From assembly GCA_004554245.1 (NCBI GenBank), contig SFND01000020.1:1-36071 (forward strand): a stretch of 36,071 nt of DNA. Direction: 5' to 3'. The notes under the pieces were generated by a model that saw only the letters and a program-made list of their open reading frames with translations, had not been told where the DNA came from and searched no databases. Of the stretch, positions 8,036-15,526 are shown one piece after another. Position 1 is the stretch's first letter. Each line of letters begins with the position of its first letter. Made by a program: the position numbers and the translations under genes. Origin of the DNA: Oribacterium sp. GTDB lineage: Bacteria; Bacillota_A; Clostridia; Lachnospirales; Lachnospiraceae.

Positions 8036-9976
8036 TTATACGCATTCGGTATCGGCCGGCTCCGTCACGGACTCCGCCGGATGCTGGATCCGGTGCAGGA
8101 TATCCATGAACTCCTTACCGGTGATGGTCTCCCGCTCGATCAGGAACGCAGCGATCTGGTCCAGTGCCTCACGGTTCTCACTGAGGATCCGCTTCGCCTC
8201 CTCATAGCAGGACTTCAGCACCTGCATCACCTCCTGGTCGACGGCTGTCGCGGTATCATCACCACAGTTCATCACTGTCCGTCCGGTATTGAGATACAGG
8301 GACTCTTGACTCTCGAGACCCATCAGTCCGAAGCGCTCCGACATACCGTACTGCGTTACCATCGCACGTGCCAGCTTCGTCGCCTTCTCGATATCGTTGG
8401 CAGCGCCGGTCGTCACCGTATCAAATACGATTTCCTCTGCTGCACGACCCGCCAGGAAGGTCACCAGCATCGCATGAAGCTCTGCCTTCGTGTTCAGATA
8501 CTTCTCTTCCTCCGGCACCTGCATCACATAGCCGAGTGCACCCATGGTACGTGGTACGATGGTAATCTTCTGTACCGGCTCCGCATCCTTCTGAATCGCG
8601 GAAACCAGCGCATGTCCGACCTCATGATAAGAAACGATACGACGCTCCTCCTGACTGAGGATACGGTCCTTCTTCTCCTTACCGACGAGCACGACCTCGA
8701 CCGCCTCGAAGAGGTCCGCCTGGGACACCTTCTTACGACCATGCTTGACCGCCGTGATGGCTGCCTCGTTCATCATGTTTGCGAGATCTGCACCGACCGC
8801 ACCGGAAGTCGCCAGTGCAATCTCGTTGAAATCGACGGAATCATCCAGCTGCACATCCTGTGCATGCACCTTCAGAATATTGACACGTCCCTTGAGGTCC
8901 GGCTTCTCCACGACGATACGACGGTCGAAACGGCCCGGACGCAGCAGTGCCGGGTCGAGGATTTCCGGACGGTTCGTCGCACCCATGACCATGATCCCCT
9001 TCGAGGCATCGAAGCCATCCATCTCCGACAGCAGCTGGTTCAGGGTCTGCTCGCGCTCCTCGTTTCCACCGAAGCGGGTATCTCTCGTCTTACCGATGGC
9101 ATCGATCTCATCGATGAAGATGATGCACGGTGCCGACTGCGTCGCCTGCTTAAACAGATCACGCACACGACTCGCACCGACACCGACGAACATCTCGACG
9201 AAATCCGAACCGGACAGACTGTAGAACGGCACCTGTGCCTCACCGGCCACGGCCTTCGCAAGTAAGGTCTTGCCGGTTCCAGGAGGGCCCACCAGCAGGG
9301 CGCCCTTCGGAAGCTTCGCACCGATGGCCGTATACTTCGTCGGATTATGCAGGAAGTCGACGATCTCGATCAGCGACTCCTTCGCCTCATCCTCACCGGC
9401 CACATCCTTGAAGGTGACACCGGTCTCCTTCTGCATATACATCTTCGCGGTCGACTTGCCGACACCCATGATGCCGCCGTTTCCGTTTCCCATGCGACGC
9501 ATGGTCATATTCATGACGACGAAGATCAGAACAAACGGGAGGACGATGCTGATAAGGGCCTCCATGATAAATCCGGAATTGTCCGGTTTCTTCTTATAGA
9601 TGACGACCCCATGCTCGAGCATACGGTCCACGAGCTTCTGCGCGTCTGCACCGACCGGCACGACATAGTAGCGGACATCCACCTGATTCAGGTACGGACT
9701 GTATTCACCGGCGCTGTCCGACGGCATCGACGCACCCTCCTTCGGGATGATCGTGATATCACTGTCGCCCCACTCCACCTTCTCGACCTGATCACTGTCG
9801 ACCATCGTCACGAACTCTGTATAGCTGATCTCCTGCGTCACGCCCGTAACAAACGCGCCACGAATCAGCGTATATACGAAAAAGGTGATGACCGCAGCGA
9901 TGATCAGAATCATAAATGTCTGACCCGAATGCCGGAAGCCTCGGCCGTCGTTCCCCTGGTTGTTATTATTCTCCAT
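8036..9976 (-). CDS. ftsH: ATP-dependent zinc metalloprotease FtsH
   Basis: 646 residues from the ATG at 9976, chosen because GGAG lies 6 nt upstream and because FtsH proteins begin with a short Asn-rich stretch before the first membrane helix; an upstream in-frame extension has no site. Two membrane helices (about 20-45 and 138-158) flank an extracytoplasmic domain. The AAA+ domain has Walker A GPPGTGKT (230-237), Walker B IIFIDEID (285-292) and the second region of homology near 330-352. The protease domain has the zinc site HEVGH (451-455) and the third ligand Asp in AANDIE near 528. FtsH is a hexamer that extracts and degrades membrane and regulatory proteins. Own promoter and terminator: monocistronic. 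Confidence 0.97.
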   Translation of the reverse strand: MENNNNQGNDGRGFRHSGQTFMILIIAAVITFFVYTLIRGAFVTGVTQEISYTEFVTMVDSDQVEKVEWGDSDITIIPKEGASMPSDSAGEYSPYLNQVDVRYYVVPVGADAQKLVDRMLEHGVVIYKKKPDNSGFIMEALISIVLPFVLIFVVMNMTMRRMGNGNGGIMGVGKSTAKMYMQKETGVTFKDVAGEDEAKESLIEIVDFLHNPTKYTAIGAKLPKGALLVGPPGTGKTLLAKAVAGEAQVPFYSLSGSDFVEMFVGVGASRVRDLFKQATQSAPCIIFIDEIDAIGKTRDTRFGGNEEREQTLNQLLSEMDGFDASKGIMVMGATNRPEILDPALLRPGRFDRRIVVEKPDLKGRVNILKVHAQDVQLDDSVDFNEIALATSGAVGADLANMMNEAAITAVKHGRKKVSQADLFEAVEVVLVGKEKKDRILSQEERRIVSYHEVGHALVSAIQKDAEPVQKITIVPRTMGALGYVMQVPEEEKYLNTKAELHAMLVTFLAGRAAEEIVFDTVTTGAANDIEKATKLARAMVTQYGMSERFGLMGLESQESLYLNTGRTVMNCGDDTATAVDQEVMQVLKSCYEEAKRILSENREALDQIAAFLIERETITGKEFMDILHRIQHPAESVTEPADTECV

Positions 9977-10094
9977 CTGTTCTCCATTTCTTTCACCCGC
10001 CGGAATCCTGTCCACCGGATGGCCCGCTGCATCTTTCCTCGGAATCCTCAGCACATATCATGCGCAGAAAACTTCCATTTTTGCAGTAAACATA

Positions 10095-10123
10095 ATTATA
10101 CGGAAGCCCATCCTCAAAATCAA
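10095..10123 (-). promoter_or_regulatory. Sigma-A type promoter of ftsH
   Basis: Minus strand: TTGATT (10118-10123), 17 nt, TATAAT (10095-10100), giving a leader of about 110 nt before the ATG at 9976. Confidence 0.7.
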
Positions 10124-10187
10124 GATTCCTTCTGTATACAGTTTATAAAACATAAACGTAAAATGCAGGATTTCAGCCGAAGAGGCC

Positions 10188-10276
10188 GCGGCGGGACGAC
10201 AACGGATACCATACGGAGAGACCGTGTGAAATCAAGCCGGTCTCGTGGTATTGTGTATCCGTTGCCGCCCCTCCGC
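10188..10276. repeat. Dispersed intergenic repeat, copy C
   Basis: Imperfect palindrome: outer arms 10188-10209 and 10255-10276 match at 19 of 22 positions, and inside them GAGACCG (10218-10224) pairs with CGGTCTC (10238-10244). A 24-nt block (10217-10240) is identical to 29102-29125 of copy B, and the GC-rich arm (10263-10275, reverse complement) matches copies A and B. It sits between the DUF1015 stop and the ftsH promoter. Confidence 0.75.
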
Positions 10277-10292
10277 AGCCCCTGGATAAATC

Positions 10293-11582
10293 TTATCGTT
10301 CGATTTCGTGAATGAAAATACCGGAGCGAAGCTTCGGCTCAAACCAGGTGGACTTCGGCGGCATCAGCAGATGATGATCCGCGACATCGAGGAGTTCCGT
10401 AATCGCCGTCGGATGCATCGCGAAGGCGACCGCCGGACCGAGCTCCTCGAGGCTGCCATCCATCGCGTGTGCATAGGTATGCTGATTCACGCGCTTCTCC
10501 AGCTCTCGAAGTCCCCGGATCCCACCGACGAACTCGATACGCTTATCGGTACGCGGATCCCCGATCCCCAGCAGCGGTCCGAGAACCGTATCCTGCAGAA
10601 GCGATACATCCAGTGCCTTGACCGGATCGATAGACCGCGCCGACAGCAGTTCCGCGCGTGCACGAAGCAGGAACCACTCACCGCCGAGGTACATGCAGAT
10701 CTCGCCCTTCACCTTCGGAGAAATCGGCTGTGTCAGATGGAACACCTGATAATCCTCCTCGATGGAGAACATGAAATCCTCCGGATCCATCCCATGAAGA
10801 TCCTTGACGACACGGTTGTAGTCCATGATCTTCAGCTCCTTATCCGGGAACAGCACCGACAGGAAGTAGTTAAACTCCTCCGTGCCATCATAGTCCGGAT
10901 GCGCCTCCCGACGTCGGAGACCGACCTTGACCGCGCTCGCTGCGCGATGATGGCCATCCGCGATATAGGTCGCCGGCACCTTCTCGAAAAGTGCCTCCAG
11001 CGTCGCTACCCGCTCGCTGTCTGCGATTCTCCATACCCGATGAGTGACGCCATCATCCGTCACGAACGCATAGAGCGCCGTTTCCTTCTTTACCTCCTCC
11101 ACGATCGCCTGGATACCGGCATGTGCACGATAGGCGAGGAAGATCGGGCCCGTCTGCGCCGAGCAGGTATCCACATGGCGGATACGATCCTGCTCCTTCT
11201 CTTCCACCGTGTTCTCATGCTTCTTACAGATCCCGTTCAGATAATCATCGATCGAGCTGAGCGCGACGATACCGGTCTGTGCCCGTCCCTCCATCGTCAG
11301 CTCATAGACGTAGTAGCATGCGCTCGTTTCACGCACGAAGGTCCCATCTGCGATCTCTGCCTGCAGCATATCCGACGCCTTCTGGTACACCTCCGGCGCA
11401 TACATATCCTGCGTCTCCGGGAACTGGGTTTCCGGTCGGTCAATGTTTAAGAAGGAAAGCGGATGGCCGGCCACCGCTTCACGTGCCTCCGCACGGGAAT
11501 ATACATCATATGGAAGTGCTGCTACCTCCCGAACACACGCGGCGTCCGGACGGATCGCTCTGAAAGGTTTAACGGTTGCCAT
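10293..11582 (-). CDS. DUF1015 family protein in the serine biosynthesis cluster
   Basis: 429 residues from the ATG at 11582, chosen for the AAGGAGGAGCTC just upstream; the frame is open further but without a site. The sequence matches the DUF1015 family (COG4198): N-terminal MATVKPFRAIRP, PYDVYS, FLNIDRPE; middle KHENT (121-125) and CSAQTGPIF; then the strongly conserved TYIADGHHRAASA with DGHHR at 209-213; and a C-terminal part with LLMPPKSTWFEPK. Soluble, no signal peptide. The function is not established. The DGHHR-type motif recalls ParB/SerK-like nucleotide-binding proteins, and the position after serC and serA suggests a role in serine metabolism; both are inferences. It has its own weak promoter and an adjacent cre box. 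Confidence 0.85.
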   Translation of the reverse strand: MATVKPFRAIRPDAACVREVAALPYDVYSRAEAREAVAGHPLSFLNIDRPETQFPETQDMYAPEVYQKASDMLQAEIADGTFVRETSACYYVYELTMEGRAQTGIVALSSIDDYLNGICKKHENTVEEKEQDRIRHVDTCSAQTGPIFLAYRAHAGIQAIVEEVKKETALYAFVTDDGVTHRVWRIADSERVATLEALFEKVPATYIADGHHRAASAVKVGLRRREAHPDYDGTEEFNYFLSVLFPDKELKIMDYNRVVKDLHGMDPEDFMFSIEEDYQVFHLTQPISPKVKGEICMYLGGEWFLLRARAELLSARSIDPVKALDVSLLQDTVLGPLLGIGDPRTDKRIEFVGGIRGLRELEKRVNQHTYAHAMDGSLEELGPAVAFAMHPTAITELLDVADHHLLMPPKSTWFEPKLRSGIFIHEIER

Positions 11583-11675
11583 GAGCTCCTCCTTCGGTCT
11601 CTTTACCTTAAGATATCTGTCCCTTCCACCGGCATTCATCGAATGCCTATGCAGAGTGGCCAGATTATAACGAAT

Positions 11676-11704
11676 ATTATACAGGATTTCTGCACTTCTT
11701 TACA
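11676..11704 (-). promoter_or_regulatory. Possible promoter of the DUF1015 gene
   Basis: Minus strand: TGTAAA (11699-11704), 17 nt, TATAAT (11676-11681); a second TATAAT lies at 11664-11669. The -35 is weak, as expected for a regulated promoter, and the cre box begins 4 nt upstream of it. Confidence 0.45.
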
Positions 11705-11707
11705 TAC

Positions 11708-11721
11708 AGTAAGCGTTTACA
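11708..11721 (-). promoter_or_regulatory. Catabolite-responsive element (cre) for CcpA
   Basis: TGTAAACGCTTACT on the minus strand matches the Bacillus/Clostridium cre consensus TGWAARCGYTWNCW at all 14 positions. It overlaps the serA stop codon and lies directly upstream of the -35 of the putative DUF1015 promoter. CcpA itself is not in the window. Confidence 0.6.
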
Positions 11722-12886
11722 TCACCTTTCGTACACGGAGGATACCATCGATGAGACCGAGATTGTGGAAGCCCTCCTCGGTCAGGTGCTGGTTGATGTC
11801 CATCAGCGTATACGCATAGTCACCGCGGGACTTGTTCTGGAGACCGTCGATGTTGATGTTCGCATCGCCGAGGGCCTTCGTGATCTGTCCGAGCATGTTC
11901 GGGATGTTCCGGTGCAGGATAGCGATACGTCCGCCGCTGCTGCAGACACCCATATCGGTATCCGGGAAGTTCACGGAGTGATGGATGTTACCATTGTCGA
12001 GGTAATCCTGTACCTCCTCGACCGCCATCACCGCACAGTTGTCCTCGGCCTCTTCGGTGGACGCGCCGAGATGCGGCAGGACGACGGCTCCCGGCATCTC
12101 GGCCGACTTCGGATTCGGGAAGTCGGTTACGTAGGCCTTTACCTTTCCTCTGCTCAGGGCTTCTGCCATGTCATCATCAACGACCAGCACATCGCGGGCG
12201 AAATTCAGGATGCGGACGCCGTCCTTCATGCGTGCGATGGCCTCCTGGTTGATCATGCCCTTCGTACTGTCGACGGCGGGCACATGGATCGTGATATAGT
12301 CACACTTATCGTAGATTTCATCGAGGATCGCCGCGTGATGCACCTTCTGAGAGAGATCCCAGGCAGACTTCACGGAGAGGTACGGATCATAGCCATAGAC
12401 CTCCATCCCGAGATCGACGGCGGCATTCGCGACGAGTACGCCGATCGCACCGAGGCCGATGACGCCGAGGGTCTTGCCCTTGATCTCACAGCCGGCGAAG
12501 TTCTTTTTTGCCTTCTCGGCATCCTTCTGGATGGTCGGGACATCGGCATGCTCCCGGATCCACTGATTGCCGCCGATGATGTCACGGCTCGCCAGCATCA
12601 GACCCGCGATCACCAGCTCCTTCACGGCATTTGCATTAGCACCCGGGGTGTTGAATACGACGATGCCCTGCTCGGCACAGCGGTCGAGCGGGATGTTGTT
12701 GACGCCGGCACCGGCACGTCCGATGGCACGGAGCGTCGGCGGAAAGTCCATCGCCTTCATATCGGCGGAGCGCACCAGCACACCGGCGGCGTGGTCGATC
12801 TCGTCCACCAGGGTATAGCCCTTCCGGAAACGTCCGGTTCCGACACGGCTGATATTGTTTAAGCAGTAAATTTCACGATTCTTCAT
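11717..12886 (-). CDS. serA: D-3-phosphoglycerate dehydrogenase, short ACT type
   Basis: 389 residues from the ATG at 12886 (AAAGGACG upstream; the longer frame has no site). It oxidises 3-phosphoglycerate to 3-phosphohydroxypyruvate with NAD, the first step of serine synthesis. Substrate domain: RAGAGVNNIPLD near 58-68. Rossmann motif GLGAIG at 144-149. Catalytic region: NFARD with Arg231, and PHLGAST with His272. The Glu normally seen in a DVFxxEP motif is not there; the local sequence is TDFPNPKS. A C-terminal ACT domain (about 318-389, RIAILHRNIPNMLGQ) probably binds serine as a feedback signal. The length and the TDFPN variant fit the short SerA clade. It follows serC by 110 nt and precedes the DUF1015 gene. 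Confidence 0.92.
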   Translation of the reverse strand: MKNREIYCLNNISRVGTGRFRKGYTLVDEIDHAAGVLVRSADMKAMDFPPTLRAIGRAGAGVNNIPLDRCAEQGIVVFNTPGANANAVKELVIAGLMLASRDIIGGNQWIREHADVPTIQKDAEKAKKNFAGCEIKGKTLGVIGLGAIGVLVANAAVDLGMEVYGYDPYLSVKSAWDLSQKVHHAAILDEIYDKCDYITIHVPAVDSTKGMINQEAIARMKDGVRILNFARDVLVVDDDMAEALSRGKVKAYVTDFPNPKSAEMPGAVVLPHLGASTEEAEDNCAVMAVEEVQDYLDNGNIHHSVNFPDTDMGVCSSGGRIAILHRNIPNMLGQITKALGDANINIDGLQNKSRGDYAYTLMDINQHLTEEGFHNLGLIDGILRVRKVM

Positions 12887-12996
12887 GATGTTCGTCCTTT
12901 CCGTATGGGCACCAGCGTCATGGCCGGTCCGCGTGTTCCTCCGGTATGGTACCGCATCGCCGGCAGAAGCATTCGCCGCTGCCTTCAATGCGCTTC

Positions 12997-14079
12997 TTAT
13001 CGGTTATTCTTCTCAAATGCATCCATGAACTCGACGAGCTTAACGACGCCCTCCTGTGGCATCGCGTTATAGAGCGATGCACGCATACCGCCGACGGTGC
13101 GGTGACCCTTCAGGTTCTTGAAGCCGGCTGCGGATGCCTCTGCGATGAACTTCGCATCGAGGTCAGCATCGCCGGTAATGAACGGGATATTCATGAGGGA
13201 ACGATCCTTCGGCGCGACGGTGCCGCGGAACATCGTCGACTGATCGAGGTAATCATACAGGATCTTCGCCTTCTGCTCGTTCCGCTCCTTCATCACGCCG
13301 AGGCCGCCCATCTCCTTCAGCCACTTGAATACAAGGCCGCATACATAGATGTTGTAGCATGGCGGCGTGTTGTACAGAGACTTCGCATCGGCATGGGTCT
13401 TATAACGGAGCATGGTCGGGGTGCCCGGAAGCACGTCCTCACGGATGAGGTCGTCACGGATCACGACGATGGTCACACCGGCCGGACCCACGTTCTTCTG
13501 CACGCCGCCCCAGAGGACACCGTACTTCGAAACATCCATCGGCTCGCTCAGGAACATGGAGGAGACGTCGGATACGAGGTCCTTGCCCTTCGTGTTCGGA
13601 AGCTCACGGATCGTGGTTCCGTAGATCGTGTTGTTCTGGCAGATGTATACATAATCTGCGTCGTCATCGATGGCGAGGTTCTGAAGATCCGGGATGTAGC
13701 TGAAGGTCTTGTCGGCTGAGCTGGCGACTACGTTCACCTTACCGTACATCTCCGCTTCCTTTGCGGCCTTCTTCGCCCACTGGCCCGTCACGATGTAATC
13801 GGCCACGCCATGGCGCATCAGGTTCATCGGCACCATCGCAAACTGCGTGTTTCCTCCGCCCTGCAGGAACAGTACCTTATAATTCTCCGGTACCCCGAGC
13901 AGCTCTCTGAAATCTGCCTCGGCTGTATCGATGATCGCCTGAAAGTCCTTCGAGCGATGAGACATCTCCATCACGGACATCCCGCATCCATGATAATCCA
14001 GCATCTCCGCTGCCGCTGTCCGAAGAACCTCTTCCGGTAAAACTGCTGGTCCCGCACTGAAATTATAGACTCTGCTCAT
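12997..14079 (-). CDS. serC: Phosphoserine aminotransferase
   Basis: 360 residues, full family length. It transfers the amino group of glutamate to 3-phosphohydroxypyruvate, giving phosphoserine (and serves the similar step of pyridoxal phosphate synthesis). Marks: YNFSAGPAVLP at the N-terminus, MEMSHRSKDF near 38-46, FLQGGGNTQF at 71-80 (phosphate loop), DVSSMFLSEP near 171-180, and the Schiff-base lysine K195 in GGVQKNVGPAG. C-terminal FKNLKGHRTVGGMRASLYNAMP is the standard end region. AAAGGAG lies 6-8 nt before the ATG. First gene of serC-serA-DUF1015; no serB is seen here, so the phosphatase step must be elsewhere or done by another protein. Confidence 0.97.
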   Translation of the reverse strand: MSRVYNFSAGPAVLPEEVLRTAAAEMLDYHGCGMSVMEMSHRSKDFQAIIDTAEADFRELLGVPENYKVLFLQGGGNTQFAMVPMNLMRHGVADYIVTGQWAKKAAKEAEMYGKVNVVASSADKTFSYIPDLQNLAIDDDADYVYICQNNTIYGTTIRELPNTKGKDLVSDVSSMFLSEPMDVSKYGVLWGGVQKNVGPAGVTIVVIRDDLIREDVLPGTPTMLRYKTHADAKSLYNTPPCYNIYVCGLVFKWLKEMGGLGVMKERNEQKAKILYDYLDQSTMFRGTVAPKDRSLMNIPFITGDADLDAKFIAEASAAGFKNLKGHRTVGGMRASLYNAMPQEGVVKLVEFMDAFEKNNR

Positions 14080-14329
14080 CGCTATCTCCTTTGAATCGTG
14101 TATTTGAAGGTTTCCCTTGATTAGGCATATGATAGCACCGTTGCGCTTTATATAGTATATAAATAATTTTTATGTATCGGCTTTTGTACAATTCTCAACA
14201 GGACAGGCAGACAAAATTCTGCATCTTCCGGAAGTTTCCGGGGTCAGACCCTCTTCTGGAATGCGGTAAGAGAAGGCCAAATCCAGGCGAGGGTCTGACC
14301 CCTCGGCTCCGCGGAAGTCTCCGGGCATG
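14080..14329. other. Intergenic region upstream of serC
   Basis: About 250 nt between the serC start and the tRNA terminator. The part next to serC is AT-rich (14140-14175, several TATA-like words) and should hold the serC promoter, but no clean -35/-10 pair could be chosen. The rest contains the inverted repeat at 14240-14302. Confidence 0.5.
14240..14302. repeat. Inverted repeat GGGGTCAGACCCTC
   Basis: Perfect 14-bp arms at 14240-14253 and 14289-14302, 35-nt loop, with weaker pairing further out (CTTCCG near 14225 with CGGAAG near 14312). No T run follows. It lies downstream of the tRNA terminator and upstream of serC. It resembles REP-like elements; a link to the other repeats here is weak (shared AGAGGGTCT). 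Confidence 0.65.
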
Positions 14330-14356
14330 AAAAAGCCCGGTGCAGATGCACCGGGC
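14330..14356 (-). terminator. Terminator of the tRNA-Arg gene
   Basis: Perfect 10-bp GC-rich stem (14335-14344 with 14347-14356), followed on the minus strand by TTTTT (14330-14334), 7 nt after the tRNA 3' end. Confidence 0.9.
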
Positions 14357-14362
14357 AAAAGA

Positions 14363-14435
14363 TGTTCCTACGCGGACTCGAACCGCGACCACCGGCGTCG
14401 GAGGCCGGTACTCTATCCAGTTAAGCTATAAGAAC
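14363..14435 (-). tRNA. tRNA-Arg, anticodon CCG
   Basis: 73 nt. The acceptor stem GTTCTTA pairs with TAGGAAC (one G-T pair), discriminator A. D-arm AGCTTAACTGGATAGAGT; anticodon stem CCGGC/GCCGG with loop CTCCGAC, so the anticodon is CCG, reading CGG arginine codons; T-arm CGCGGTTCGAGTCCGCG. The CCA end is not encoded and must be added. It has its own promoter upstream and a strong terminator right after, so it is a single-gene unit. Confidence 0.95.
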
Positions 14436-14459
14436 CTATTCGGTTTTACGAACTTGTAT

Positions 14460-14488
14460 ATTATAAGGCATTGGCCCGAAAAATACAA
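14460..14488 (-). promoter_or_regulatory. Promoter of the tRNA-Arg gene
   Basis: Minus strand: TTGTAT (14483-14488), 17 nt, TATAAT (14460-14465), 24 nt before the mature tRNA 5' end. Confidence 0.7.
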
Positions 14489-14527
14489 GGAAAGAATGCG
14501 GATGCGAGATTTTGAAAATTATTTTTG

Positions 14528-14556
14528 TTGAAACAAATTTCCGATAATGCTATGAT
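14528..14556 (+). promoter_or_regulatory. Promoter of the RpiR-type regulator gene
   Basis: TTGAAA (14528-14533), 17 nt, TATGAT (14551-14556), about 64 nt before the ATG at 14620. Confidence 0.6.
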
Positions 14557-14619
14557 AATGCCGTATGTACTACTGTGATTTTGTTTCGGTGGACTACTGC
14601 TTGAGAGGAGAAAACGAGT

Positions 14620-15477
14620 ATGCAGGACGATTACATTACCAAAATACGCTCCGCCTATAATCAGTTTACGAAGGCGGAGAAAAAAGTAGCGGATTACATT
14701 CTGGAAAACCCGAAGAAGGTACTTTTCATGTCGATTTCCGACCTGGCCGGTGCCTGCGACGTCGGCGACACCTCCGTCTTCCGATTCTGTAAGACGATGA
14801 ATGTGAAGGGCTATCAGGAGTTTAAGATGATGCTCTCGCTCAGTATGCGCGCGAGTGAGTCCCCGCTGACGGATACCGAGGATACGACCATCACCCTCGA
14901 GGATAACATCTCTGAGCTCGCGAAGAAGGTGCTGTCGGAGAATGTTTCCGCGATTCAGGAAACCTATTCCCTCATCGATGTGAAGCAGATGACGGCAGCG
15001 ATGGATGCCCTCAGCAGCGCGAAGCGCATCGTCTTCTTCGGTGTCGGCACCTCGATGCTGACCGCGATGAAGGCCATGAACAAGTTCCTTCGCATCGAGC
15101 CGAAGGTCATCTGTAACATGGATGCGAACATGCAGCTGATCACCGCGTCGACGCTGACCGATCAGGATGTCGCTCTCATCTTCTCCTATTCCGGTTCGAC
15201 GAAGGATACGGTCGAGATCGCCCGTTCCGCGAAGGCCGCCGGTGCGAAGACGATCGTGATCACCCGCTTTACGAAGTCCCCGCTTACCGAGTTTGCGGAC
15301 ATCATACTGCTCTGCGGAGCCAATGAAGGCACCCTCCAGAACGGCTCCACCTCGGCAGAGATCTCGCAGCTCTTCCTCGTGGATGTGATGTACAGCGAGT
15401 ACTTTCGTCGCCACTATAAGCGCTGCAAGCCGAACTGGGACAAGACGGCCCACTCCATCGCTGATAAAAACTACTGA
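14620..15477 (+). CDS. MurR/RpiR family transcriptional regulator with SIS domain
   Basis: 285 residues. Residues 1-80 form the RpiR-type HTH: FTKAEKKVADYILENPKKV, then MSISDLAGACDVGDTSVFRFCKTMNVKGYQEFK, typical of this family. Residues about 110-260 are a sugar isomerase (SIS) domain that senses phosphosugars: KRIVFFGVGTSMLTA, LIFSYSGSTKDTVEIA (the Ser/Thr phosphosugar loop) and AKTIVITRFTKSPLTEFADIIL. These proteins repress or activate sugar or amino-sugar genes and respond to a sugar phosphate. No sugar operon is next to it, so the target lies elsewhere and the ligand cannot be named. GAGAGGAG precedes the ATG. Own promoter and terminator. Confidence 0.9.
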   Translation: MQDDYITKIRSAYNQFTKAEKKVADYILENPKKVLFMSISDLAGACDVGDTSVFRFCKTMNVKGYQEFKMMLSLSMRASESPLTDTEDTTITLEDNISELAKKVLSENVSAIQETYSLIDVKQMTAAMDALSSAKRIVFFGVGTSMLTAMKAMNKFLRIEPKVICNMDANMQLITASTLTDQDVALIFSYSGSTKDTVEIARSAKAAGAKTIVITRFTKSPLTEFADIILLCGANEGTLQNGSTSAEISQLFLVDVMYSEYFRRHYKRCKPNWDKTAHSIADKNY

Positions 15478-15488
15478 TCTATAACCAC

Positions 15489-15524
15489 CGAAGAAGGGCA
15501 GCCTCACGAGGCTGCCCTTCTTCG
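15489..15524. terminator. Bidirectional terminator between the regulator and uvrB
   Basis: Perfect 17-bp inverted repeat (15489-15505 with 15508-15524) between two convergent stop codons; the arms carry GAAGAA/TTCTTC ends giving T-rich 3' sides in both directions. Confidence 0.85.
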
Positions 15525-15526
15525 AT

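Larger units (their letters stand above)
9977..10292. other. Intergenic region between ftsH and the DUF1015 gene
   Basis: 316 nt. From left to right on the plus strand it holds the ftsH ribosome binding site and leader, the ftsH promoter (10095-10123) and an imperfect palindrome of the dispersed repeat family (10188-10276). No convincing gene and no T-tailed terminator for DUF1015 were seen. Confidence 0.7.

Noticed and set aside
7988..9265. 425-codon plus-strand frame opposite ftsH
   Set aside because: It starts inside the ftsH terminator and lies antisense to conserved AAA and protease motifs; composition is Arg/His/Leu-rich as expected for a shadow frame.
10308..12862. Long plus-strand frames opposite DUF1015 and serA
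   Set aside because: Shadows of the real minus-strand genes; no sites and no recognisable domains.
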